Source: Ophioderma brevispina
Lineage: Eukaryota; Echinodermata; Ophiuroidea; Amphilepidida; Ophiodermatidae
Direction: 5' to 3'
NCBI GenBank assembly: GCA_023653785.1
Contig: JAMKCH010088206.1
Coordinates: forward strand, 62,001-126,000
DNA length: 64,000 bases
The notes beneath the pieces were generated by a model. That model was not told the origin of the DNA. It worked only from the letters and a program-made list of their open reading frames with translations, and did not search any database. How positions within the stretch are numbered: position 1 is the first letter of the stretch; the number at the start of each line of letters is the position of its first letter. Below are positions 36,892 through 48,246 of the stretch, piece after piece. The position numbers were made by a program, and so were the translations under genes.

Positions 36892-38491
36892 GTAAGCTAG
36901 CTCAAAAAGCACCAAAAATCTAATGATTATGGTTTGCTTTGTTTGCTCTACTTGACATTTAAGTTTGGACCGGCACTCCTGGTTGGTACACATAGGTATG
37001 TTCTTAGACTCACCCCTTAGAAAAGTACTTGTAACAATGAGAATAATTGGAAGAAAGACCTTTTGACAAATGTGTATTAAAAGATTGAATTCTCTTGTCA
37101 TGTTGTTAGGAATTACTGATAAACACCGGTTCCTAAACAGTTTCAAGTGAATTAAAAAAAGATTGCATAATTTCAAATCCAACTACTTCATCATGCAATT
37201 TGAAATTAGTTTAATTGATCTCAACTTCAGAAGTAACATATCACTGAGATTAAAGCAGAGTTAGGACAATTAGTCTTCAGATGTGTTGGTGCGTGAATGT
37301 TTTTATTTTTAAAAACCTCTCTGGATTTAAACTTGTAACATCAACATAAACGGTACTGCATTCTGCGATGATTTTGGAATTGGATATTTAAAAAAAAAAA
37401 AAAAAACCTAATAATATATTTAGGGAAAGTGATTCTATTGCCGTTATTTTTAACAGGTGTATTTTGTTGGCCACTTCACTCAGTGACTACTTGGAATTGT
37501 TAAAACATGTTTCACATAAAACCTTAAGGTTTGTAAAGGTGTCCCATCAAATTTAATTTCACATGGCATATCATACGAAAGGCCATCACCTGTACAAGCA
37601 TTTTCAATTTGGGGGTGACGGCTCACAGATTGTACTTGTAGACTATCTGGTACACAGTCTGAATCTCTTGGGAATCAAATATAATCAAACCCCATTTTGT
37701 GGCCTTCTGTTCAAAATTGGCCAAAATTCATTTGTGTGCACAAATCGTCCTCAAAGGCTGACTCTCATAGATTCAAAAATATAACTTTTTTAAAATATCC
37801 AACTAGAACTAAAGATACTTTTGCTAATTGCTTATAGTCCAAGGTTTGAGATGATCAAATTTTTCATTATGATGCATAAACATTTTTGGTTGTGTACTAG
37901 TACCGTAGGATACGTGTAGAACAAAAATTTCAGAGCAGGAATATTTTATAAAGTTGTGGTAGTCTCCACATGAAGGACATCAATTGGAGCTGAGCTATTT
38001 CGCACAGTGATTAGATTTGAAAGTTTTATGTTATGTAAAAAAATGATTCGTTAAAAAATTGAGGGCACAATCCTCATGAATCTCCGAGTCGGCCTTTAAA
38101 GGACTAGCAGTTGCCAGGATTTTCAAACTTGCCATTTAATTTGTAGTATTTGTGTAGTTTTTAATTTTGGAAAAAAAAATTTTTTTTTAAACACTGTGGG
38201 ACAATGTAAGCATTCTTGGCTGATGCCCGGGTTCCAATCGTTTATTGAACCCAGGTAGTACGCGCTGCGTGTTGAAGTTATTTTTAGGTTAAGCGCTCGC
38301 ATCATACCGCGTTTTGCTACGTTCGCGCGCGCACATCAACTTTCCGTCTCGTTGCGTATGATCGTTGCGTTCAATGGGTTGTTCGATTGTTGTCACTGGG
38401 TGGTGGAGCCCTTTCTTGTTTTGTATTAAGCCGTAAAGCATCGCGAAATTGGGTTAAAGATGACCTTAAATGGATAAAGCTGTTTAAGAAT

Positions 38492-38675
38492 GAGAATAAA
38501 GGTATGATTTTGGGAATCGGTACTCTCTTTACGACGAATTGAACCGGCGACACATTATTTTTGCGTGGAAAGAACTCGGCCTACGGCCTCGTTCTTCCAC
38601 TTAAAATAATGGTATCGCCTTGGGTTCAATTCGTCGTAAAGAGAGTACCGGTTCCCAAAATTATACTTTATTCTC
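38492..38675. repeat. foldback palindrome of about 184 bp
   Basis: Left arm 38492 to about 38580 and right arm to 38675 are inverted copies, pairing GAGAATAAAG with CTTTATTCTC, GGTACTCTCTTTACGACGAA with its complement, and GTGGAAAGAAC with GTTCTTCCAC. The centre is CTCGGCCTACGGCCTCG with almost no loop. The surrounding 38.29-38.4 kb is unusually rich in CG. Frames on both strands here are mirror images of each other, not genes. Confidence 0.85.
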
Positions 38676-39488
38676 TAAATCATGATATTGATACTAATGC
38701 CCAATATGTTGATGGGCCCCAAATGGTAAAATCCAGGCGAATATTGGTCAGGCACCTTAATTGTTCTAATTAAATTGTCAAACTTCCAATACTTTGTTAA
38801 AAGTTTTACTTGACGTGTCTGCTTGATTGGCGCTTGTCAAATGTTTTCCGTCAATAATGAGCTTACAACACAGATGCAGTGCATATCATTATGTGTTTCC
38901 TTCACCCAAACTAAACATCACTGTGTGATGTGGCTGACAATTCTTATCAATTTATCTATGTGCCGCATTCATGTTTGTATATTCATAGGTTAATAATTGC
39001 GGAGAATGGGACAAAATAATGCACACATGCTGAGATTTTGATGTGTCTAATGCACAGCATCAAAATCAAGTGCACTGATTTGTCCCATTTTGTGAGCAAA
39101 AGTAAATTGCAGTTATTAACCTAATTCATACATGACCGAAAACAAAAAATAATTTGCTTTAATTAGTGATTAACCGTGTTGTAAAATGTCATTTACAATA
39201 GCTTATCATGAAAATAAATATAAATCACTCACAGAAAAAAGTGAATGAGTCCTGCACGACGGCAACACACTAAAAGCAAACCTTACGCAGACGCGGCTGG
39301 ACACTTTAATACCCTTCGTGGTACCTTCACTATTTGAGTAATGGCTTACTGATTTGGATGTTACATATGTAGGCGCAATGAAGCGGAGTTTAGAATTATT
39401 CTACAACTAACTTATTCCATGTTGTTAATTCTGTTAGCAGAAGCTGTGTATATACTCACATGCACAGTTATCGATTGACTGGTATTCT

Positions 39489-39790
39489 TTGAGGCAGTCT
39501 TTAATTCAAACCCAGGTTTAAACCAGGTTAGTCCTTTGAATAGACCTTTTTTCCCTTATGCACTAAATGTGTGAGTATGTTGAAATAAAAGGTCCACACA
39601 CGAAGGACTAATCCTGGTTTAAACCTGGAATAATCTTTGAGGCAATCTTTATTTAAACCCAGGTTTAAACCAGGTTAGTCCTCCTTGAATAGACCTTTTT
39701 TTTCCTTATACACTAAAAGTGCCAATTATATTGAAATAAAAGGTCCACTCATGTAGGACTAACCCTGGTTTAAACCCTGATCTACTAAAG
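39489..39790. mobile_element. two tandem hairpin MITE copies (family 2)
   Basis: Two units (from about 39489 and 39633) each have inverted arms: AAACCCAGGTTTAAACCAGG with TTAGTCC on the left, and GGACTAAYCCTGGTTTAAAC on the right, with TGAATAGACCTTTT and AAAAGGTCCACxCA facing each other inside. A related full-length copy is at 60159-60384. Noncoding. Confidence 0.75.
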
Positions 39791-41487
39791 TTGAATACCC
39801 TTTGAGAATACCAAGCCATTGTGCTACAAAAGTAAAGTAGATCTATTACCTGCCGTCTCTGCCGGCTCAGTTAATATTAGTAACACTCTATTGACAGCTC
39901 GGTAGTGACAGGGTTATATCATAAAACAATGGAAAAATGGGCAAGTCAATACTTGGAATTTAAAGATAGTTTCACGCTCTGAAGTAACGCTGCATCATAT
40001 CATGTGTGTGTTATGTATACATTTTGTGGATAGAACATCTGCTTGGCTAGTGGCAAATTTCTAGTGCCAGTTATTAGTATACAGATATTGAATGCCTGTT
40101 TAGTTAGAGGCACTATCAGTGACTTGGTAAATCAGAAAATAGAAAAAATATTTAAAAAAAAATCAAGATTTTGCAGGGTACGGTAACAATATAGGTATGC
40201 TAACATACCTACAAGTAGTAAGGACGAAAGTAAAACGTAATAAGGAAGAATCAGATAGTTAGTCAATAATGTCGGTACGGGACATTGATACAAATGTAAT
40301 GATTGAGATTCTTATCTTGAGCCACTGCTGTTCTTCATATTTCTGTCAATGTTCAGTTACAAAAAAATAACTATGAGTATTCTAGACTTTATCCTTCACT
40401 TGTAATCTAATTTTGAAAATTCAACTTTTTGACTCTTTCGAGCGAAGCAATGATAGGGTCTTTAGCTTTATTTGGACTTACAACAAAATCAATAAACAAA
40501 AAAATCGATAATCAATACATAGAATAAGTATAAAATAATTAGAATAAAATGTGAAACTACAATCAATAAAAATATTAGTGCAAATTAAACAAAATATAGA
40601 GACAATATTGAATTTGATTTTGAGGAGTGAAATGGAGCGATCCAAATTTGACAGAATTTAGAGTGTTGTTATATATAAACGATGATTTCTCCTGTGGTAA
40701 AATGTAAAAGTAAGTACATTTAATTTTTCATTTTCCAACTGATAAATGAAATCCACCAATATTTTTCAGCCATTGAATGTTTCTTGATTGCCATATGCAG
40801 TGTGACCTTACAAATCTTTAACCAACTCTTAATGCAAGAAAACCCAATTACCCCACAGTGAAGTCACTAACAAGTACCAAAAACCTATTTATCTAATGTA
40901 TGTGGTCATATGCATTATACATTACAAATCTATTTTTGTATGGAAGAGCATCTTGGGCTTTTGTAAATGTTTCTCTATACAATTATCATAAGCAAGATGC
41001 CTGATACTTATATCCGAGTGTGTGGTTGACTCTCTCTCTCTGACGCTGGATGAATATGCTGCACTTAGTGTGGGATTATGCTTGTAAAATTATTTGGACT
41101 TGAACGAAAGAAATTGGGATTTGGCTGACATAATGAAACCAGTGATTCTGGAGGGGAAAAGTGGATTTTGACTTCCAACTGGTTGTTTTTGCTGGGAGAG
41201 TAATCCGAGTCAAGTGACCGCTTAGTTAAATATTGAATCTTGTTGCTGAATGTGAAGTGGTTCAAATGGCCCTAAACCCTGAGAAATCTGAACCTCCTAT
41301 CCATTCATTGGGATAACAAGTGGGAAAGCATTGCAAGTAAGCTAGTGGCTAGGGAAAACGGGGTGATAATCGGGAGGACGGAAAGGAACTATGGTGCCGG
41401 TGGTTAGGACCGGGAATGAACGCACATTCAACAATTTCTCCTGTTACATAATTAATCGAACGTCTTTATTTGTTGTGTGTTTTTCAG

Positions 41488-41611
41488 TTGCAGAAAGGGC
41501 CCTGTACTTCTGGAATAAATATTTGCTAAATCGGATTGAGGAGAACATATCTGTAATTATGCCCATCATGTTCCCTAGCCTCTACATGATATCAAAAGAA
41601 CATTGGAATCA
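41488..41611 (+). CDS. PPP2R5E: PP2A B56 subunit (PPP2R5E-like), internal exon
   Basis: Reads [20 protein letters not shown], then [20 protein letters not shown] and the first two bases of a Gln codon at a GTAAGT donor. This is the conserved B56 C-terminal HEAT repeat. The family has WNNEYI where this has WNKYL, so one codon appears missing. The acceptor reads TTTTCAG|TTGCAG; one G is missing if the first codon is Val as in the family. The exon is otherwise intact. Confidence 0.93.
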
Positions 41612-42063
41612 GTAAGTCGATACTTCCAGCTCTGCATGTGGTGCTAATCTGAATTAACCTGAAAGCCATTGATACAAGGACCTGGTTTATGAAATGGAAC
41701 ACTGTCCAGGAAGTGAATCGACATGATTCATGTGGGTGTTAAGTTAGATGTGTAGCCTTTATAGGAAAAAAATTACAGCCAGTATTTCTATAAACTTTTT
41801 TTTGCTCATAAATTAAAGGTAGTTAATTGGGATAGAAAATCATTAGCATTTGTTTAATTGAAGCGTGCAATTTTGGGTGTTAAAATGGAGTGGTTTAGTC
41901 CTAAAGAAGTAATGCTTCTGTAATTTGAAGTTGTTTCTTACTTTTACTACTGGCAGCAATAACCAATGGATCATAATGTATTGCTGAGTGTGTAACTACA
42001 GAAAATAACTAAATCACTTTTATACATAAAATGACATTTTCAGCTATTCACTTGGGGTATGAT

Positions 42064-42358
42064 CAGAGGGTGTTTTGAAAGCCAATCCCACAATGCCTGC
42101 AATGTGTTCTATACTGTCTGTACTAAACCATGTTAGTACTTAAGGAAAAAGGTGTTTAAGAGTTTGAAGGTCCTCCCCAAAACATTTCATCTTATGATAA
42201 AAAAAATATCCTTAATTACTTGCACTTCGTGGTTCAAATGAATGTAAGTCCGGGTTTGTGTGTGTTAGAGGAATGATTTTTGTGGAATCACATTACCTTT
42301 TTTGTGAAATTTCCAAAACGGTTGCATTGTGTATGGATTCAATTACCTATACCCTGTG
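42064..42358. mobile_element. MITE family 1, third copy
   Basis: Starts CAGAGGGTGTTTTGAAAGCC and ends with a decayed inverted copy ACCCTGTG at 42351-42358. It shares the order of internal words with 23152-23426 (TACTAAACC/ACATG, TTAGTACTTAAGG, GGGTTTGTGTGTGTTA). It sits in the B56 intron between the exons at 41.49 and 46.88 kb. Confidence 0.75.
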
Positions 42359-43840
42359 GTGGTGTGATTTATACAAGCAAATCTAATATTTCAAAAAGTG
42401 GTTTTTGACGAAAATAAATGGTGGCATTTTCTCTGGAAAATTACCTCATATCTCTTAAAGGAACATTGTGATATATTTTGTTGTGGTATGGTAGCCTAAA
42501 AAGGACTAAAAACCTCTAAACACTAAATCAATCATGTAGTAGCTTCAATGTTGAGCACAGGCTGTGATGACACTCATAACCAATAGCAGGTGTGCTGCGG
42601 ATGTCTGTATATTGTCCGAGTGCCAGTAGTTTCTTTTTGATGCACTGTTAGTGTGATAAGGTTGTGGCCGCCACCCATTCCACTCACACCGTTTATACAC
42701 AGGGTCGTACACAAGTGCCATTACCAATTGATCATGCATGGAAAATACTAGATCACTGTGAAAAAAATGTTTTTTTTTGGGGCTAGAAATATAGGAACAA
42801 ACGATCTCTATGTGAATACTGTGGGATTGGCAATTAGAACGCTATGTAAAACGTTAAATGAATGGCATTTTTGAAATACGACAGTATCTGAAACACCGAT
42901 ATGTTACTTGTGGAATAAAAAGCAGCAATCGTAATTATAACCTCCTTAATTAAGTGACATCACGTTATGAAACTTTGTGGAGTTGTAGAACACGATGAAC
43001 AAAGTACTTAATGCCAAATTTTGCTAAAACCTCAGAAATGTGAAATAGGACAGTACTGATGTGGGCGATGAATTAACTAATCCATTTAATAGGGCTTATA
43101 TTTAGAATTTTTAAATATTGGAAAATATCACAGAATATTCCATATTTCATGCTCGCGTCTTAGCGGTTCTGCAACCTGCTAGAAGTTGACATATCGTTTG
43201 GACACACAATACGAACAGTTGCCTAAGAGCTTGCTTTCGTGATGGCACGATCTTTGACATTGCAAGAGACATCCAATTGGTCGATTTTGCAGTTTTCTAC
43301 TCATCGACATCCAAATCAAAAAATATCAGCTGATGAACATTACCGGGAGTCAACTAATGCAATGCATTTCAAAAAACAATGTTGAGGCTGCTATGGTTGA
43401 ACTGTGCAGAGCATATAAAACGGTAAAATCTGTACATTGTATCCCTTAAACAAGAAAGTGTTTGAAATTTATCAACGGGACAAAACTGGATTTAAAACTT
43501 TGGATTTGCTACTACTACAACTAAATACAAAGTGTTGCCTCTTGTCCTTTTAATTGTACCTGTTTTGGAATTACTTTTTAGTTGAAATATGCTGGTTCGC
43601 TAAAGAGAGACAGGCTCTTTTTCCACAAAATATAAAATCCTTTCAATTTACTCTCAACTGATTGACTAAGATCTAGGAAGAACAAAAACACATTTTTTAC
43701 ACACAAAATGCTGTATCATTTATTAAACTGCAAAGACTTCCTATGACCGTGATCTTTATTTTAAATACATTGTAATTTGTTTTATCACCAAATGTGTTAA
43801 AATTCACTCATTACATGAACATCGTGGACTCACACTCATT

Positions 43841-44192
43841 GGGGCAATCTACACGGCAGCGCAGATCCAGATCGGATCCAGATCTCGTATCCAGTTTGCG
43901 TCTACACGGGCAACGGCCAAACTTGATCCAGATCTGCAATGCGTACATGGTGTGTACACACTTGGTTAGTGTCGCTGCACTTTAAGCGCGTACTTTTAGG
44001 TTACGCGTAAAGTATTCCTCGATCACCAAGGTTACGCGTAGCATTTCTACACTTTACGCTTCGAAAGGGCGCTGTACTTCGCACTCACTGCGCCGTGTAG
44101 AGTTCTTAAACAGTCTCTCATGATCTGGATCTGTGATCTGGATCTCGGTGATGCGCATCGGATCTGGATCTGTGCTCCGTGTAGATTGCCCC
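43841..44192. mobile_element. 352-bp MITE with GGGGCAATCTACACGG ends
   Basis: Perfect 16-bp terminal inverted repeats GGGGCAATCTACACGG / CCGTGTAGATTGCCCC, followed inward by CAGATCCAGATC on both sides. ATT directly flanks both ends (43838-43840 and 44193-44195) and may be a 3-bp target-site duplication, which would fit a PIF/Harbinger-like origin. The interior carries repeated GGTTACGCGTA words and CpG-rich sequence. No transposase frame. Confidence 0.85.
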
Positions 44193-44339
44193 ATTGATTC
44201 TATTACCACAAAAGTGACCGATTGGTTGAACAGTGTGCATACAAAGGGGATCAACCCTAATGTGCATTTTCTTTTGGTTTAACACTGTGAACATAGGTTT
44301 TCTGAATAAAACCACTTTTTAAGGGCGATATTGATATTG

Positions 44340-44660
44340 TGCACCATGCCCTGTACAGTTTGACCTCAAGCACAAACATTATTGATCTTTGTTTATTCTG
44401 TACTGGTGTAAACTACAATCAGATGTTTAGTGTAGGTTTTGAGATGCCATTGTTGTAGGTCTATTTGCGGGAGACTGTATGACAAATTTCCTCAAATACT
44501 TAATTTTTTTTGCTATTTGGTGTTTTTGTTCCTGCATTAAACTAGTTATATGGAATTTACTTTGATTTATAAGCTAAAAAAGGCATTTCCACATTTTTTA
44601 TCTCGCATTATCGCTGCTTATCCCTTGTCTAAATTTTGTTTCAGTGTGAAAGCAAAGATC
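44340..44660. repeat. dispersed repeat C, single copy
   Basis: Ordered similarity to 34700-34935 (GACCTCAAGCACAAACATTA, CTGTACTGGTGTA, TTTATAAGCTAAAA). It lacks the tandem array found next to the other copy. Confidence 0.55.
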
Positions 44661-45287
44661 ATAGGTTTCTTCCAGGTATGGGAGAACTAGCTCATTAAAC
44701 CTGTGTTACATTGATTGGTCAGTGCCATCGCCCAGGGCAGTAGAGAATTAATAACTTAACTACATGGGCAGAAATGTAGGGCTTCCTCTTAGAAATAGAT
44801 AACCTTTTGTTCAAAGATCATCCATCGTTAATTGGAACTGCATGTGTCCTTCGCAGTCGTGACTTGCCTATTGTGCATTGTAACCCAGCTATTGTTTCCA
44901 TTTAAATAAGATTTTTTTAATAGTTTTGTTGCCATGGCAATCATGCCAATTTCTACTGCCCTCATGTAATTATCTCCAGATCACAATATTACATGGTAAT
45001 TAAAGAAAAAGTTGGCAGTCCACACAGTTTTGGCACAAATGGCTGTAATATGCATAAATCACTGAATTTCATAATTAAACTCTAATTTTACTGTAACTTG
45101 GTGACAATAAGCGTATGGTAGGCGTAATGCAAGAGTGTCAATGTTTTTAAGTCGAATGTCGTATATGGTCAAATGAGGTCAATGCCCTATGGTGAAATTG
45201 ACTTGGAATATTAACCGTAAATGTTAAATACACCAATTTTAGCATAACTTGCTGATGAAAGAATGTTAGGGCATTTGAGTTCAAAGG

Positions 45288-45748
45288 TTGTCGTCTTAGC
45301 GTGTCCACAAGTCATTAGTAATGGCTTGTGGTGGTGTCAGGATTTATTCAAAACTGAGTAAGCGATCCTGGGCCACGTGTTTATCCAGATACGGACCCCC
45401 CTACCATGGTCCCGCTTTTGAGACTGGGGGCGGATTGGGAACAGTCAGGGGTTTACACCATACTCTTATTCGACACTGACTGCGATGTACATATACAGTT
45501 GTAACTCTGTACACGGGACCGACGGCTTAACTTCCCCTCCAAAGGATGGGATGCTTTCATGATTCAATTCCAAGTGAACCGTGGAGGAGAGCGATATTCT
45601 GTATTTAATCAATAGCTCGTATACAGATTAAATCCAGAATTGAGCACCCGAATAAATCCCAGCAAGTGACCCCACCGGGATTCGAACCCGGGATTTTTGG
45701 TAAATTTGCGCCACAGGCGAGCACCCTAACAGCTAGGCCACGCTCTCC
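45288..45748 (-). mobile_element. tRNA-derived SINE
   Basis: On the minus strand the element begins GGAGAGCGTGGCCTAGCTGT (A-box region, near 45748) and has a perfect B box GGTTCGAATCC at 45678-45688, as in RNA polymerase III internal promoters. A body of about 370 bp follows, passing TTAAGCCGTCGGTCCCGTG and GTGTAAACCCCTGAC and ending near GACTTGTGGACACGCTAAG. Part of its 3' end is shared with 36187-36250. A real tRNA is unlikely because the arms pair poorly and a long SINE body continues. Confidence 0.72.
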
Positions 45749-45785
45749 TATGTAGGGTCAAATATTTGAGGTGTCCATGGTGAAA

Positions 45786-45932
45786 TATACTCTGGTTCAT
45801 AATTTCTTGGACAGTTTGGAACGTACGCCCGCTTCCCCGCCAAAACGGTGTACCGTCGTGTTGCACGTAGATGCAGTACACACAACGATCACTGCGCGCG
45901 TTTATGTCCAAGAAATTATGACCCAGAGTATA
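45786..45932. mobile_element. 147-bp MITE with TACTCTGG ends and TA duplication
   Basis: Inverted ends TATACTCTGGTTCATAATTT / CTTGGACA match the right end read in reverse (TATACTCTGGGTCATAATTT), about 28 bp with one mismatch. TA at both borders fits a mariner/Tc1-type target-site duplication. The flanking sequence has a diverged neighbour without the insert (GGTGAAATTGACTTGGAATA around 45191-45210). Confidence 0.82.
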
Positions 45933-46882
45933 GTTAACCTGGAATGTTAACCTACCATGTTAAAATCCTCCTATTTGCTAAGTCTAACTCTAATCTCAAT
46001 AAAACCTGGTGACAATAATCCTTGGGTAGGGTGTTGCAAGAGTGTCAAAGCATTTGAGGTCAAAGGTTGTGTAGGGTCAACTGCAGTCAGTCTCTTTTGT
46101 GATGTCATTTTTCACAATGCACTGTACTGTACACATAGGAATGTGTATTCATATTTGGAATCATAACTTTTTTCTAACCACTGTTTCTGATCATTTAGAA
46201 ATTTGGCAAGGGCACAAGTTACACATCACATATTATGATAAATCTACTTGTAAAATTTAAATTTGTGTTGGTTAAGCTGTTTGCTTTTTTAAGAGTTTAA
46301 AAATATTCACTATATCTACTGATACGTAGTTGAAGCTGTAAGTGCTCTGTTCAGTCCATCTTTAGGTTGAGACCACTGTCAGCATGTCATAGTTGGTGCA
46401 GTTTAAGGTTTACTTCAAGTAGATAAGTTTGTGTATGTACACAAAATACAGCTTTAATGGAACCATTACCCAGGTACTCAGTGCACAAAACTCTGCCTAA
46501 ATTAGAGCTCACGCAGTTCCCACACTGAGCAAAAAAGTCCTGGATAACGGTCCTTTTAAGCATATTTTGGGAGATTGTGTGCATCATCAAGGTGGTAAGA
46601 TTGATGCAAGTACAAAAAACCTTTGACATCAGTCTCAAGTATTCTAGTTACCGCAAAAAAAATGTGGCCATTGTGGACCGTACCTGCCGCGTACATGAAG
46701 CATTGTAGCTGATTTATGTGCTGCGTAAATACGGCCATAAATTGTTGCTACGCGTGTACCGAGCGTTCCATGCAGGCCATGATTTATTTGCGGGAACTGC
46801 TGTAGTTAGTCGTAACCAAAGATTGTTTTAATGTAACATTACTGTCTATATAATGTAACATAACTTTGTCTTTTCATTACAG

Positions 46883-46984
46883 GACAATAGTAGCCCTGGT
46901 ATATAATGTAATGAAGACTTTCATGGAAATGAATAGTAAACTATTTGATGAGCTCACAGCAGGATATAAAGCAGATAGGCAAAA
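46883..46984 (+). CDS. PPP2R5E: PP2A B56 subunit (PPP2R5E-like), penultimate visible exon
   Basis: Starts after TTCATTACAG; its first G completes the Gln codon of the previous exon. It reads [20 protein letters not shown] then [13 protein letters not shown] and two bases of a Lys codon at a GTAAGT donor. This is the conserved B56 helix ending in FDELTAxYKxDRQ, where the epsilon form is closest. No indel is present and phases fit both neighbours. Confidence 0.95.
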
Positions 46985-47399
46985 GTAAGTTAAGAAATAT
47001 ATAAACTGGTTAGCTTTACGTAAAGGTGTGTGACCTGATCATGGTCCAATTCTTCATGCGATTTTTCTTCTTTGTGTGGAAGTGTATCGCCAGAAACGTG
47101 TGATTACAAATTGGACAGAAATTGGTCCAACCGCTTGAATAGTAGAAGCAAAAATATGCACCATGAAAGTTGGCCCAAAGGACGGTGGGAAAGAATTTCC
47201 TTTTTTGCCACCACCCTATGAATTTGGCAGCCTCAACAGAATAAACTGCATGTTGATGAATGTGGTGGCAGAATACTGAAATCATCCTGGACAGTGTATG
47301 CTAGTGTGGTTGACCATATTTTGGGACATTTTTGTTTGTAACATCAAAAGGAAACATTTCCTGGGCCATAAATATGAATTTTTTCTGATACCTAAATCT

Positions 47400-48190
47400 T
47401 AATTGGTCCCCCGCCAAGGGGGACTATAGAAATGCTAGGCGTCCGTGTGTGTGTGTGCGTGTGTCCCACGCGATATCTTTGGAACTAAGCAAGTGTGGGT
47501 GTCCATCTTCGCAACATAGATGTATCTAGAGTAGGCGTTGGGTGGGATCCGAAGTGGGTCATGTGTCATGGGTCAAAGGTCAAATGAGGTCAAAAATATG
47601 GTCAAAAATAGGGTTAAATTGCTATATTACCATGTCAACACGATAACTTTTGATCTAAGCAAGTATGGGTGTCCATCTTTGCACCATAGATGTCGCTTTA
47701 GTAGGCGGCGGATGAGTTCGGAGATGGGTCATGTGCCATGGGTCAAAGGTCAAATGTGGTAAAAAATTTAAACCTTGTCAATTGTGGTAGGATGATGAAA
47801 CTTGGTGAGTGTGCTCAACATTCGAAGCCAAACATTTTGAAGGTCATTTCAAGGTCATGCGGGGTCATCCAAGGTCAAATCACTAAGCATGGTTGTATGG
47901 TCATGAAACCGTGGGTGCAGTCAACATTGATGGCCATTTTTTTTCAAGGTCATTTCTGGGTCATCTGGAGTCATCCAAAGTCAAATCACTGCAAATGGTT
48001 GTATGGTCATGAAACTTGGTGTGTGTGGTCAACATTCAGTGCTGAATATTTTAAAGGTCATTTCAAGGTCATGTGGGGCCATCCAAGGTCAAACACCTAC
48101 AAATGGTTGTATGGTCATGGAACTTGGTGGTTGTAGTCAACATTGATACCAGAATTTTTCAAGGTCATCTGGGGTCATCCAAGGTATTGA
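47400..48190. repeat. tandem arrays dense in AGGTCA half-sites
   Basis: Two nested repeats. First, a unit of about 170 bp occurs twice (from about 47461 and 47641) and carries GGGTCAAAGGTCA, a perfect direct repeat with 1-bp spacing (47570-47582, 47740-47752). Second, a unit of about 115 bp recurs four times from 47795 to 48190, each with CAAGGTCATTTC, GGGTCATCCAAGGTC and GGTTGTATGGTCATGAAAC-like blocks. At 47841-47877 four half-sites stand in order with spacers of 5, 4 and 4 bp. The long open frame at 47738-48136 is translation of the repeat and not a gene. It lies in the last visible B56 intron. Confidence 0.85.
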
Positions 48191-48246
48191 AAACTGCTAT
48201 GGTAGGAGCCTCTCTGGTTTCCATCACAATCCTCCGTGATCTTTAA

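Noticed and set aside
38371..38773. Two related peptides (VQFVVKRVP) on opposite strands
   Set aside because: They are the two arms of one foldback palindrome, so similarity is caused by DNA symmetry.
45665..45748. Functional tRNA gene on the minus strand
   Set aside because: The B box is perfect but acceptor and anticodon arms do not pair well and a SINE body follows directly.
47738..48136. 132-codon open frame
   Set aside because: It is translation of the 115-bp tandem repeat; the peptide repeats with the DNA unit and resembles no protein.
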